Source: Paenibacillus harenae DSM 16969 (lineage in GTDB: Bacteria > Bacillota > Bacilli > Paenibacillales > Paenibacillaceae). From it: 64,000 nt of DNA. Made by a program: the position numbers and the translations under genes. The notes beneath the pieces were generated by a model that ran no database searches, had not been told where the DNA came from, and was given only the letters and a program-made list of their open reading frames with translations. Location: the NCBI RefSeq assembly GCF_000422465.1, contig NZ_KE383842.1, positions 1,323,845-1,387,844 of the forward strand. The letters run 5' to 3'. Positions 29,150 to 39,398 of this stretch are shown here, one piece after another. How positions within the stretch are numbered: position 1 is the stretch's first letter; every line of letters begins with the position of its first letter.

Positions 29150-30598
29150 TTAATAAGCACGGGCAAATACGACGGTATGCTCGGCTGGGTCGCCGCATAC
29201 CAGGCATGCTTTCTTTTGTTCTGACGGCGTAAACGGTATATTGCGGCTGGTAGCCCCGGTTTCTTCCTTAACTTGCTTCTCGCAAGCGGCTGAACCGCAC
29301 CATCCGGCTTCAACGAAGCCTCTTTGTTCTTCCAGGAAGCTCTTCATTTCATCCAGGGTGTCGACGGAACGGGAATTGTCAATCCGGAACTGCTTCGCTC
29401 TATCGAACATAACTTGCTGCGTTTCGGCTAGGAAAGCCTCAACCTCGGCAATGAGGTTAGCCTGCTGTACAATCCGTTTCTCGCCGGTAATCCGCGAGAC
29501 GAGAACGACTTGTCCGTTCTCCATATCTCTAGGCCCAAGCTCCAGCCGCAGCGGAATTCCGCGCATTTCGTACTCGTTGAACTTCCACCCCGGACTTACG
29601 TCGGTGCGATCGTCAACGCGCACGCGGATGCCCGCTTTCTTCAGCTCCGCATACAGCTCGTCCACTCGGCCTACAACCTGATCCCGCAGCTTTGCCGGAC
29701 CGATTGGAATCATAATGACTTGCGTAGGCGCAACCTTAGGCGGCAGAGCAAGACCGCGGTCATCGCCGTGAACCATTATTAGGGCGCCGATCAGACGCGT
29801 ACTGACCCCCCATGAGGTTGTATGGGCATACTGCAGCGCATTCTCACGATCCAGGAACTTGATGTCGAACGCTACGGCAAACTTGGTGCCGAGATAGTGT
29901 GACGTTCCCGCTTGAACCGCCTTGCCATCCTTCATCATGGCTTCGATCGAATATGTCTCGACCGCGCCGGCAAATCTCTCGGAAGGAGTCTTCTCTCCCT
30001 TGACGACCGGAATCGCCAGAAATTCTTCGACGAACTGCGTATAGACGTCCAGCATTTGCATCGTTTCCTGACGCGCTTCGCCTTCCGTCTCATGAGCGGT
30101 ATGGCCTTCCTGCCATAAAAATTCGCTCGTGCGCAGAAACGGCATCGTCCGCTTCTCCCAGCGAACAACATTCGCCCACTGATTGATCAGCAAGGGCAAA
30201 TCCCGATAGGATTGAATCCATTTCGAATACATATGACCGAACATCGTCTCCGACGTCGGACGAATCGCGAGACGCTCTTCGAGCTTCTCGCCCGCCGCTT
30301 CCGTTACCCACGGCAGCTCGGGGTTAAAGCCCTCCACATGCTCTTTTTCCTTCTGAAAAAAGCTTTCCGGAATAAACAAGGGAAAATAAGCGTTGCGATG
30401 ACCCGTTTCCTTAAAACGACGGTCTAAATCGCGTTGTATGTTTTCCCAGAGCTCATAACCTTCTGGACGGAAAACAATACAGCCCCTTACCGGCGAATAA
30501 TCCATAAGCTCGGCTTTTTTTATAACATCAATATACCATCTGGAGAAATCCTCGCTTTGCGGCGTAATTTCGGTAACAAACTGTTTATCTTTTGACAT
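29150..30598 (-). CDS. proS: Prolyl-tRNA synthetase, short archaeal/eukaryotic type
   Basis: 482 residues. Class II catalytic core: motif 1 near residue 85, motif 2 with RWEKRTMPFLRTSEFLWQEG, motif 3 with GDDRGLALPP. The anticodon-binding domain (PIGPAKLRDQVVGRVDELY) follows. The C-terminal ProRS-C zinc-binding domain has WCGSAAC and CLVCGD cysteine pairs and ends with a terminal Tyr. The ~180-residue editing insertion between motifs 2 and 3, typical of the bacterial ~570-residue enzyme in B. subtilis, is absent. So this is the archaeal/eukaryotic-like form, placed at the usual bacterial proS position between rseP and polC. Confidence 0.94.
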   Translation of the reverse strand: MSKDKQFVTEITPQSEDFSRWYIDVIKKAELMDYSPVRGCIVFRPEGYELWENIQRDLDRRFKETGHRNAYFPLFIPESFFQKEKEHVEGFNPELPWVTEAAGEKLEERLAIRPTSETMFGHMYSKWIQSYRDLPLLINQWANVVRWEKRTMPFLRTSEFLWQEGHTAHETEGEARQETMQMLDVYTQFVEEFLAIPVVKGEKTPSERFAGAVETYSIEAMMKDGKAVQAGTSHYLGTKFAVAFDIKFLDRENALQYAHTTSWGVSTRLIGALIMVHGDDRGLALPPKVAPTQVIMIPIGPAKLRDQVVGRVDELYAELKKAGIRVRVDDRTDVSPGWKFNEYEMRGIPLRLELGPRDMENGQVVLVSRITGEKRIVQQANLIAEVEAFLAETQQVMFDRAKQFRIDNSRSVDTLDEMKSFLEEQRGFVEAGWCGSAACEKQVKEETGATSRNIPFTPSEQKKACLVCGDPAEHTVVFARAY

Positions 30599-30608
30599 GA
30601 GCGACTGA

Positions 30609-31883
30609 CTACTCCCCTCTTACCAATCGTAAAATATCATTATAGGTGACAACCAGCATAAGCAGCATAATGAGCGCAAAGCCCACGAAGTGCACCATGC
30701 TCTCCCGGTTCGGATCGATCGGGCGCCGGCGAATCGCTTCGATCCCGAGGAAAATAAGCCTGCTGCCGTCCAATGCCGGGATGGGCAGCAAATTGAATAT
30801 GCCTAAGTACAAGCTAAGCAGTGCCGTCCATGAAGTGAGCTGCGCAATGCCTTTTTGCGCGATTTGACTCGTCACTTCCGCTGTCCTGACGGGTCCGCCG
30901 AGATCGTCCAGCTTAAACTCGCCGAATAGAAGCTTTTTGAAGCCCTCAAATATGCTTTTCGTCATTTCCTTCATGTAGGTGGCCGCGCCTGTGAACGTTT
31001 CGGAGAAAGTAGCCGGTCGCGTCGGCAGCGCCGCACTGATACCGACCTTTCCGACCCCTTCGTCATTCGGCTCCGGCGTAATCGTGATTTGCTGCGCTTT
31101 GCCGTTACGAATGATATCCATCTTCACCGGTACATTCGGCGATTTTCCGATAATATCGATCATCTTTTCGAAGTCCGCGCCAATTTTCACGCCGTTTACC
31201 GCATCAATAACGTCACCTCTCCGCAAGTCTGCATTATCCGCAGGCATGCCGGCTGTAATTTCATTAACGAGCAGCTTGTCTGGATTATCGACCGGAATAC
31301 CCGCCATCTGGATATATGCGGCAAATAGAATAAAAGCGAGCACAAAATTCATCATCGGCCCGGCAAAAATAGCTAAAGCCCGTTGACCTACCGTTTTGCT
31401 TCCAAATTGCCTGTCAAACGGAGCGATTTGGGTTTCTCTGCCTTTGGTGATCATCAGTGCTTGAGGATGAACCGTATACGTTTCATTCTCCCCTTCAACG
31501 TCGAGCGTAAGGGAAAGCTTCCGTTCCAAGTCAATGTTAACAACTTCGCCGCGAATAACGCCGCTCCGCTCGTCAAGACGGTCCAGGTACAGCCTTGTCA
31601 CTTTGTCTTCCTTTATTCTGACTGCAATGGTCTGTCCGGGCTGTACTTCGACGATTTCCGGATCCTCGCCCGCCATTCTCACGAACCCGCCGGCCGGAAT
31701 AAGCCTAAGCGTGTATTTCGTCTCTCCCCTTTTTAACGAAAACAATTTCGGCCCAAAGCCGATTGCAAATTCCCGAACCAAAATACCCGCTCGTTTAGCA
31801 AAGAAGTAATGACCCCATTCATGGATCGTTACGATTACAAAAAAAACGAGTACCGTCAAAAAGACCACCTGAATCATATGCAT
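30609..31883 (-). CDS. rseP: Site-2 membrane metalloprotease RseP/RasP
   Basis: 424 residues. Zinc motif H21-E-W-G-H25 in the first membrane helix; a PDZ domain around residues 200-290 (INEITAGMPADNADLRRGD). The third zinc ligand lies in PALDGSRLIF, and membrane helices are at both ends. Cuts transmembrane anti-sigma factors and signal-peptide remnants. A ~60-residue insertion before the PDZ (KEDKVTRLYLDRLDERSG) is longer than in E. coli RseP. GGAGG precedes the first ATG. Confidence 0.92.
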   Translation of the reverse strand: MHMIQVVFLTVLVFFVIVTIHEWGHYFFAKRAGILVREFAIGFGPKLFSLKRGETKYTLRLIPAGGFVRMAGEDPEIVEVQPGQTIAVRIKEDKVTRLYLDRLDERSGVIRGEVVNIDLERKLSLTLDVEGENETYTVHPQALMITKGRETQIAPFDRQFGSKTVGQRALAIFAGPMMNFVLAFILFAAYIQMAGIPVDNPDKLLVNEITAGMPADNADLRRGDVIDAVNGVKIGADFEKMIDIIGKSPNVPVKMDIIRNGKAQQITITPEPNDEGVGKVGISAALPTRPATFSETFTGAATYMKEMTKSIFEGFKKLLFGEFKLDDLGGPVRTAEVTSQIAQKGIAQLTSWTALLSLYLGIFNLLPIPALDGSRLIFLGIEAIRRRPIDPNRESMVHFVGFALIMLLMLVVTYNDILRLVRGE

Positions 31884-31971
31884 TAAGCTGAAGCCTCCTG
31901 TTCGTTACGGCCTGTACATAGATTATCATTATTCTCCCGTCCGATACAAGAGAACCGGTATTTGATCCGGC

Positions 31972-33111
31972 TTATACCGTTTCTGCCATACTGCGCGCCC
32001 AAGCGTCTACCTCAGCGATCATTTGCAAATCATTCATATCGGAAGCTTCATGCCTGCTGACGACCGTCTCCAAGATCCTCTCGATATCCAGAAATGTGAT
32101 TGCGCCCCGGAGAAAACGGGCAACGGCCACTTCGTTCGCCGCATTAAATACAGCCGGAGCCGATTGGCCGGAACGGCCGCATTCAAAGGCGAGCCGCAAA
32201 CACGGATAGCGGTTGAAATCCATTTCGCGAAACTGGAGTTTGCCGATTTCCGCCAGACGCAGCCGGTTTGTCGGCGTAACATTCCGCTCCGGATAGGAAA
32301 GCGCATATTGGATCGGCACCCGCATATCCGGCAGTCCCATCTGTGCGATGATACTGTGATCGGCAAATTCCACGTAGGAGTGAATGATGCTCTCCGGATG
32401 AATAATGACATCTATTTGATCATATGTAACGTCGAACAGCCATCTTGCTTCTATGACCTCTAATCCTTTGTTAACCATCGTCGCGGAATCGATCGTAATC
32501 TTCGCCCCCATCGACCAATTGGGATGATTAAGCGCTTCGGCTACCGTTACGCCTTCGAGTTGCTGCCTTGTACGATCGCGGAACGAACCGCCGGATGCCG
32601 TTAACGTTATTTGGTTCACCGCGCTCCGGTCTTCCCCGTTTAAGCATTGGAAAATTGCCGAATGTTCGCTGTCTATGGGCAGTATCGATACCTGCCGCTG
32701 TCTAGCCCGTTCCATCACAATATGTCCGGCGGTGACCAAAGTCTCTTTATTAGCTAACCCGATCATCTTCCCCGCATCGATAGCCGCTAATGTGGGAGGA
32801 AGTCCTCTGCTTCCGACAATAGCCGTAACGACGACGTCAGCGTCCGTTCCTGCCGCCACCTCAATTAATCCTTCTTCGCCATAAACAACCTTGGTCCCTG
32901 CGGGCAAATGGGGTTTGGCGGCATCGGCATCCGATTTGGTAGCAAGGCTGACGATAGCAGGCTTAAATCTCTTAGCCTGTGCAATTAACAATTCTACGTT
33001 TGCGCCAGCCGAGAGACCGCTGATTTCGTACCGTTCAGGGTCGTGCGCGACGATATCCAGCGTTTGCGTTCCGATAGAGCCCGTCGAACCCATTATACTA
33101 ATCTTTTTCAA
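31972..33111 (-). CDS. dxr: 1-deoxy-D-xylulose 5-phosphate reductoisomerase
   Basis: 379 residues; NADPH site ISIMGSTGSIGTQTL at the N-terminus; metal/substrate motifs in PIDSEHSAIFQCL and TLTASGGSFRD. Second step of the MEP isoprenoid pathway (DXP to MEP). The TTG at 33109-33111 is chosen because GGAGG lies 8 bases upstream; a TTG five codons earlier overlaps that site. Confidence 0.95.
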   Translation of the reverse strand: MKKISIMGSTGSIGTQTLDIVAHDPERYEISGLSAGANVELLIAQAKRFKPAIVSLATKSDADAAKPHLPAGTKVVYGEEGLIEVAAGTDADVVVTAIVGSRGLPPTLAAIDAGKMIGLANKETLVTAGHIVMERARQRQVSILPIDSEHSAIFQCLNGEDRSAVNQITLTASGGSFRDRTRQQLEGVTVAEALNHPNWSMGAKITIDSATMVNKGLEVIEARWLFDVTYDQIDVIIHPESIIHSYVEFADHSIIAQMGLPDMRVPIQYALSYPERNVTPTNRLRLAEIGKLQFREMDFNRYPCLRLAFECGRSGQSAPAVFNAANEVAVARFLRGAITFLDIERILETVVSRHEASDMNDLQMIAEVDAWARSMAETV

Positions 33112-33128
33112 GAGAAAACCCTCCAAAC

Positions 33129-33923
33129 TTATACGGGAAGCAGCTCTGTCAGCAGTAACAGCGGAAATACGATAATCCAGCTGTCACATCTGTCGAGAAC
33201 GCCTCCATGCCCCGGCAGAAGCGAGCCGGTATCCTTTATATCTCTTACCCGCTTATATGCGGATTGAATTAAATCTCCGAATTGACCGGCAACCGCAGCA
33301 ACTAATCCGATTAGCAGAGCTTTAGGGAAATCAATGAGCTCCGGCGCGTTCCACGCGAACAGCGCCGACACAAGAAGCGAGAGCATTATGCCGCCGGCAG
33401 CGCCTTCGATCGTTTTGTTCGGGCTAATCGACGGCCATAGCTTCGTCCGTCCAAAGGCCTTTCCCGCAAAATACGCTCCTATATCGGAAGCCCAGATGCA
33501 GCCGAAGGAAAGAAATGTCCAGAACAGTCCATGCTGCTCCACCTGACGAACTTCAATCATGGCCGCGAAGCCGTAGCCTACATATAAAGCGCCAAGCAAC
33601 ATGAGCGCGGCGCCGTCAATCGTCGTTTTATTTTTTGTTAAGACGGTCAGGGCAAGCAGCAGAAAAGCCAGCATCCACAGCACCGTTAATTCCGAAGGAA
33701 CGCGAATTCCCCAATCCGACCATGGCAGCACAAATAGCAGTACGCCCGCATAGCCAAGAAGCGAAGACGGATGCGACCACCCTACACCGTTCATGCGTGA
33801 ATATTCTGTAAAACCGATAATAGCCAGCAGCACGAGCAATCCGGTATATAACCATCCGCCTACCACTGTCAGCCCTATAAACAGCGCGCCTGCTATTACG
33901 CCAGTAATAATCCGTTGTTTCAA
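33129..33923 (-). CDS. cdsA: Phosphatidate cytidylyltransferase
   Basis: 264 residues, about eight membrane helices. Family signature in the C-terminal half: SIKRVRD-like YKRVRDIKDTGSLLPGHGGVLDRCDS. Makes CDP-diacylglycerol from phosphatidate and CTP for phospholipid synthesis. The TTG at 33921-33923 gives the usual KQRIITGVIAG N-terminus; GGAG lies 10 bases upstream. Between uppS and dxr, as in most Firmicutes. Confidence 0.94.
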   Translation of the reverse strand: MKQRIITGVIAGALFIGLTVVGGWLYTGLLVLLAIIGFTEYSRMNGVGWSHPSSLLGYAGVLLFVLPWSDWGIRVPSELTVLWMLAFLLLALTVLTKNKTTIDGAALMLLGALYVGYGFAAMIEVRQVEQHGLFWTFLSFGCIWASDIGAYFAGKAFGRTKLWPSISPNKTIEGAAGGIMLSLLVSALFAWNAPELIDFPKALLIGLVAAVAGQFGDLIQSAYKRVRDIKDTGSLLPGHGGVLDRCDSWIIVFPLLLLTELLPV

Positions 33924-33948
33924 TAATGTCACACTCCGTCACCTGAAG

Positions 33949-34713
33949 CTACAAACCGCCATATCTTCTCGCCCGGCGCTGATATTCCATAATCGCTTCC
34001 TGGAAATGCATTTCCGTAAACTCAGGCCAATATACGTCCGTAAACCACAATTCACTATATGCAAGCTGCCACAGCATAAAATTGCTTAAGCGAAGCTCGC
34101 CGCTTGTACGGATTAGCAGATCCGGGTCCGGAAGGCCGCTTGTCAGCAATCGGTCAGCCATCACTTTATCATCTATCTCCTCAATCGCCATCCGCCCTTG
34201 TTGGACTTCCGATGCGATATCCCTTACCGCTTCGAGCATCTCAATCCGGCTGCCATAATTCAATGCAAAATTAAGTACAAGACCCGTATTATTCGCCGTT
34301 TTGACAATTGCTTCCTCTACCGCGCTTATCGTGTATGGCGGCAGATCCTTTTTGTGGCCCATCATGCGAACCTGAACGTTATTGGCTATCAATTCCTCTA
34401 ATTCAATTTCAAGAAATTGCTGTGGTAATTTCATAAGAAAATCCACTTCAGCCTTAGGACGTTTCCAGTTTTCCGTTGAAAATGCGTATAGCGTTAAATA
34501 TTTGACGCCCAGCCGGTCTGCGGCCATCGTAATGCGTTTGACCGCCTTCATGCCGGAATGATGACCTGCCATCCGAGGCAGTCCACGATCTTTTGCCCAG
34601 CGGCCGTTCCCGTCCATAATGATTGCAACATGTTCAGGTACATTCTCATTGGCCTCAGGTTCGCCCGGCTGCAAGGATGATTTGCCGAATTTGGCCCAAA
34701 GTCGCTCGATCAT
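33949..34713 (-). CDS. uppS: Undecaprenyl diphosphate synthase
   Basis: 254 residues. Catalytic D34 in IIMDGNGRWAK; later motifs FSTENWKRP, LNFALNYGSR and LLIRTSGELRLSNFMLWQLAYSE (read as separate blocks). Makes the C55 lipid carrier for cell-wall synthesis. The ATG at 34711-34713 is preceded by GGGAGG; the longer reading five codons upstream is not supported. Confidence 0.95.
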   Translation of the reverse strand: MIERLWAKFGKSSLQPGEPEANENVPEHVAIIMDGNGRWAKDRGLPRMAGHHSGMKAVKRITMAADRLGVKYLTLYAFSTENWKRPKAEVDFLMKLPQQFLEIELEELIANNVQVRMMGHKKDLPPYTISAVEEAIVKTANNTGLVLNFALNYGSRIEMLEAVRDIASEVQQGRMAIEEIDDKVMADRLLTSGLPDPDLLIRTSGELRLSNFMLWQLAYSELWFTDVYWPEFTEMHFQEAIMEYQRRARRYGGL

Positions 34714-34736
34714 CTGACTTCCTCCCAACCGAAATC

Positions 34737-34764
34737 AAAACCAAACCCCACCTATCGGAGGGGC
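34737..34764 (-). terminator. Possible weak terminator between frr and uppS
   Basis: GC-rich stem CCCCTCC/GGTGGGG (34757-34763 with 34746-34752, one T-T mismatch), GATA loop, then TTTGGTTTTG. The broken U tract suggests partial termination. Confidence 0.5.
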
Positions 34765-34775
34765 TCAGAATATCA

Positions 34776-35329
34776 TTATACTTCCATAATTTCTTTTTCT
34801 TTGGCTGAAAGGACTTTATCAACTTCTGTGATGTATTTATCGGTCGCCTTCTGAATGTCTTCTTGATGACCGCGGGACTCATCCTCAGAAATTGTTGTTT
34901 TCTCCAGTTTCTTCACGGCGTCGTTCGCATCGCGTCGAATATTGCGAATCGCGACCTTCGCGTCTTCACCGAACTTCTTCGATGTTTTTACGAGCTCAGC
35001 ACGGCGTTCTTCCGTGAGCGGCGGGATTGAGATACGAATCGACGTACCATCGTTCGAAGGGTTTAGGCCAAGATCCGACTTCATGATCGCCTTCTCAATG
35101 GCTGCCATTGATGATTTATCCCATGGCTGAATAAACAATGTCCGTGAATCCGGCGTATTAATGTTAGCAAGCTGATTCAGCGGCGTCATGGCGCCATAGT
35201 ATTCGACTTGAATGCGATCAAGCAAGGCAGGATTCGCTTTGCCGGCACGGAGCGTCGACAAGTCGCGCTTCATTGCCGTAATCGCCTTCTCCATGCGTTC
35301 TTCGGCATTTTTCTTTATTTCTTGAGGCA

Positions 35330-35330
<1 letters not shown>
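34776..35330 (-). CDS. frr: Ribosome recycling factor
   Basis: 184 residues, full-length RRF three-helix bundle protein ([44 protein letters not shown]). Splits post-termination ribosomes with EF-G. The ATG overlaps the pyrH stop (TAATG), so translation is coupled. Confidence 0.96.
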
Positions 35331-36840
<1,510 letters not shown>

Positions 36841-36935
36841 TATAAGCCCTCCTGTAAATTAGGCGAAGCGAAGCCCGCTTCGTCCATGTGTACTTGTTGG
36901 TTATTTTACCATATTTTCTTCGTTGATTTACGTTC

Positions 36936-36979
36936 AAAAAAAGGGCAGTGAGAGGCTTATCACCATCTGACCACCCTTT
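36936..36979 (-). terminator. Terminator/attenuator between rpsB and tsf
   Basis: Minus-strand stem AAGGG...CCCTT with inner GTGA/TCAC pairing, followed by eight T. Since tsf follows with no clear promoter, partial read-through is likely and would set the S2:EF-Ts ratio. Confidence 0.72.
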
Positions 36980-37001
36980 GTTGACTTGATTAATAATCTA
37001 A

Positions 37002-37700
37002 TTAAGCCGTTGTTTGCTCGCCTTGGTTAGCTTCCACGATTGCGTCAGCCATTTTCGAAGTCAACAACTTAACGGCGCGGATTGCATCGTCATTACCCGG
37101 AATGACATAGTCGATTTCGTCCGGATCACAGTTTGTATCCACTATACCAACGATTGGAATTCCAAGCTTGCGAGCTTCTGCAACTGCAATGCGCTCTTTG
37201 CGCGGATCGATAATGAACAGCGCGCTTGGCAAGCCTTTCATGCCTTTGATACCGCCGAGGAATTTCTCCAAACGGTCTTTTTCTTTGCGAAGAATGATAA
37301 CTTCTTTCTTAGGCAGAACCTCGAAAGTGCCGTCCTCTTCCCATTTTTCAAGCTGCTTCAAACGATCGATACGCTTCTGGATCGTTTGGAAGTTTGTCAA
37401 TGTTCCGCCAAGCCAGCGTTGATTGATGTAGAAGTTACCGCAACGTTCCGCTTCTTCCTTTACGGAATCTTGAGCTTGTTTTTTCGTGCCTACGAACAGC
37501 ATAGTGCCGCCCTCAGCAGCGATCGATTTAACAAAGTTGTACGCTTCGTCAACCTTTTTAACCGTTTTTTGCAAATCGATAATGTAAATTCCGTTTCTTT
37601 CTGTGAAGATATAACGATCCATCTTCGGGTTCCAACGACGAGTCTGATGACCGAAGTGTACCCCAGCTTCTAGAAGCTGTTTCATGGAAATAACCGCCAT
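37002..37700 (-). CDS. rpsB: 30S ribosomal protein S2
   Basis: 232 residues with S2 signatures ([45 protein letters not shown]). The ATG at 37698-37700 has GGAGGTG 8 bases upstream. The 40 codons that can be read in frame upstream belong to the leader, not the protein. Confidence 0.97.
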   Translation of the reverse strand: MAVISMKQLLEAGVHFGHQTRRWNPKMDRYIFTERNGIYIIDLQKTVKKVDEAYNFVKSIAAEGGTMLFVGTKKQAQDSVKEEAERCGNFYINQRWLGGTLTNFQTIQKRIDRLKQLEKWEEDGTFEVLPKKEVIILRKEKDRLEKFLGGIKGMKGLPSALFIIDPRKERIAVAEARKLGIPIVGIVDTNCDPDEIDYVIPGNDDAIRAVKLLTSKMADAIVEANQGEQTTA

Positions 37701-37753
37701 TTCTTCAACACCTCCTGTAATGGTTTTATAGTGCTCCCTCCGCCAGTCGCATC

Positions 37754-37796
37754 TTTTGTCAAAACTCCCGCCGTGCGGAAGCACCATTTGACAAAA
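37754..37796 (-). other. Structured rpsB leader, candidate autoregulatory element
   Basis: 10-bp perfect stem TTTTGTCAAA/TTTGACAAAA (37787-37796 with 37754-37763) closing a smaller GTGC-TTCC-GCAC hairpin. The GTGCTTCC segment can instead pair with GGGAGCAC lying about 35-40 bases further down, near the ribosome site. Two exclusive folds are therefore possible. No U tract, so control would be at translation. Confidence 0.5.
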
Positions 37797-37828
37797 TTGA
37801 CCTGCGTGCGTTTTTAACACCGAAAATT

Positions 37829-37857
37829 AATATACCATAGATACATAGCTAACGCAA
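37829..37857 (-). promoter_or_regulatory. SigA-type promoter of rpsB
   Basis: TTGCGT (37852-37857), 17 bases, TATATT (37829-37834), minus strand, 20 bases after the end of the flagellar cluster. Gives a leader of about 120 bases. Confidence 0.6.
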
Positions 37858-37878
37858 CATTCGTTTATGGTTTATCGG

Positions 37879-38436
37879 CTATTCCGTCTTTGTTTTCTCC
37901 GCGATCGCTTCCGCCTGCTCTAGGGTTAAAGGTTTTTTCGTAACGATTGTAACCGCCTCCGCCACGGATATTCCTTCCGGGAACAAAAAGAAACCCGCAC
38001 GAACCCGTTTGTCGTCTTCCTTCATAATTTTGACGAATTTTGCCTGATTCCCGATAATATGATTCGAGAATAACAGCTCTGCCGTCTGGCTGAGCGTAGT
38101 CCCCGCTTCAATCCGAATGAGACGCTCCTTTGCGGCTATATCGGGCTTCTCACTATTTGTATGTAATGCCTCATCCGCTGCAGGCTTATCCTCTGAGGAA
38201 GCTTCCTTCTCCTCGGCTGCCGGCTCCGAATCTTTCTTTTCATTTAATAGTGCCGAATCGCGTTCCGCCTTCAGCAGCGCATCCACTTCCGATTGCGTAT
38301 AAAGATGTTCATCCGTTGCGCCGATCTGCTTCAAGTTATCCTTGCTTTGCTCGCCAAGCAGCATCAATTGAAAAAGCAGAGCTCCAATCATAATACCGGA
38401 GCCGAGTCCGATCAAAAAGAACCGATTCTTAAGCAT
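37879..38436 (-). CDS. Membrane-anchored protein with YceG/MltG-like LysM subdomain, no catalytic domain
   Basis: 185 residues. One N-terminal membrane helix (about 5-25), an acidic Glu/Ala/Ser-rich linker (45-105), then ~65 residues resembling the LysM-like subdomain of MltG/YceG (RIEAGTTLSQTAELLFSNHI, GFFLFPEGISVAEAV). The MltG transglycosylase domain with its catalytic glutamate is absent. Function unknown; perhaps peptidoglycan binding in the envelope. The ATG at 38434-38436 has AGGAGG 9 bases upstream and overlaps the preceding gene by 8 bases, so it is coupled to the SwrB-like gene. Last gene of the fla/che cluster, before the rpsB promoter. Confidence 0.7.
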   Translation of the reverse strand: MLKNRFFLIGLGSGIMIGALLFQLMLLGEQSKDNLKQIGATDEHLYTQSEVDALLKAERDSALLNEKKDSEPAAEEKEASSEDKPAADEALHTNSEKPDIAAKERLIRIEAGTTLSQTAELLFSNHIIGNQAKFVKIMKEDDKRVRAGFFLFPEGISVAEAVTIVTKKPLTLEQAEAIAEKTKTE

Positions 38437-38998
38437 GCGCGGCATCCTCCTGCTTGGCAAGCTGAAGGATAAGCTGTACTTCGCCTTTATTCATTCCCAG
38501 TTTTTTGGATATCGCCTCAATGGACTTTCCTTGATCGTACAAATGGAACAACTCCGAATAACGTGCGTGAATGGAGTTAGTCTGAAGCGGAGCTTCGTTA
38601 GCCGCAGCGGCAGGTTGTTCGCCTTCCCGAGGCTTTAATGCCGGGGATAGCGCTTCAGCCTGTTGATTCGGCTGTACTGCCTGCCGCGGAAGCATAGCGG
38701 GGCTAGCAGGCGATTGTTGAAGATGATCTGCAAGCTGATCGCATTTTCGCTCCAGCAAAGCGATCCTCTTCTCCATAAGATTCGCATCCTGCTTGGCGTC
38801 ATGCTGCGCTTTGGCAACAAGCTGCACGAGCTCCTCGTTATCCTTCTCCATATTTTCCATAAACTGCTCAAGCGCTGTTTCCATATTTTGAACCGAATGG
38901 GCCGGAATCGCGGCGTTTTGTTTTTTGCGGGGCATTGCCAGAGCGCCGACAATGACAACCGCGCCGAGCAATAAAATATATTGTAAGTATGGCTGCAT
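38429..38998 (-). CDS. SwrB-like membrane/coiled-coil protein
   Basis: 189 residues: an N-terminal membrane helix (4-22), a coiled-coil (about 38-95), a Gln/Pro/Ala-rich linker, and a C-terminal helix-turn-helix-like end (YSELFHLYDQGKSIEAISKK, GMNKGEVQLILQLA). The same architecture and the position directly after sigD/fapA match B. subtilis SwrB, which promotes assembly of the flagellar export apparatus and swarming. Sequence similarity is limited mainly to the C-terminus, so no symbol is given. Confidence 0.72.
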   Translation of the reverse strand: MQPYLQYILLLGAVVIVGALAMPRKKQNAAIPAHSVQNMETALEQFMENMEKDNEELVQLVAKAQHDAKQDANLMEKRIALLERKCDQLADHLQQSPASPAMLPRQAVQPNQQAEALSPALKPREGEQPAAAANEAPLQTNSIHARYSELFHLYDQGKSIEAISKKLGMNKGEVQLILQLAKQEDAAHA

Positions 38999-39034
38999 CG
39001 TTCATACCTGCCCTTCTCCTGGATGCTGCTCCGT

Positions 39035-39361
39035 TTATAGCTTTATGTCGACATGATGTCCTTTGAACGGATGAACGGGTCGCTGCGTGTCTTCATGCTC
39101 CGCCGAATCCGCGGCTGCTTGCTTACGTTTATCGCTCCGTTCTTCCTCACCTTGCCGTCCTTCCTTCTCGCTCCTTACGTGAAGGCCAGTCGTATGCTCG
39201 ATTCCTGTATTCTTGCTTCTCAGCTGCTCCGTTTGCTTGGCTGACTGGTCAGCCAGCATGTTCTGATCGGCAACCGGCTTATGTGCGGCCTGCCCGTACA
39301 TTCCGCTAAATTCCTGGGTGCGCGGAATCGACATTTGCAAATCAATGGATTTATAAGTCAA
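39035..39361 (-). CDS. Uncharacterised hydrophilic protein of the flagellar cluster
   Basis: 108 residues, TTG start with GAGGTGAG upstream. No membrane segment. The N-terminus SIDLQMSIPRTQEFSG and the blocks HKPVADQ and SAKQTEQ are followed by a highly charged lysine/glutamate-rich tail. From memory, small proteins beginning with a similar PRTQE / KQTE pattern occur beside fapA and sigD in other flagellated Firmicutes. No function is known to me. A secreted or export-related role is only a guess from location. Confidence 0.7.
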   Translation of the reverse strand: MTYKSIDLQMSIPRTQEFSGMYGQAAHKPVADQNMLADQSAKQTEQLRSKNTGIEHTTGLHVRSEKEGRQGEEERSDKRKQAAADSAEHEDTQRPVHPFKGHHVDIKL

Positions 39362-39398
39362 ATCGGCTCACCTCATCGCAAGACGTTTTCCGCCAACA

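Noticed and set aside
37701..37820. 40-codon N-terminal extension of RpsB
   Set aside because: The ribosome site and S2 family start both fit the ATG at 37700; the upstream part is the structured leader.
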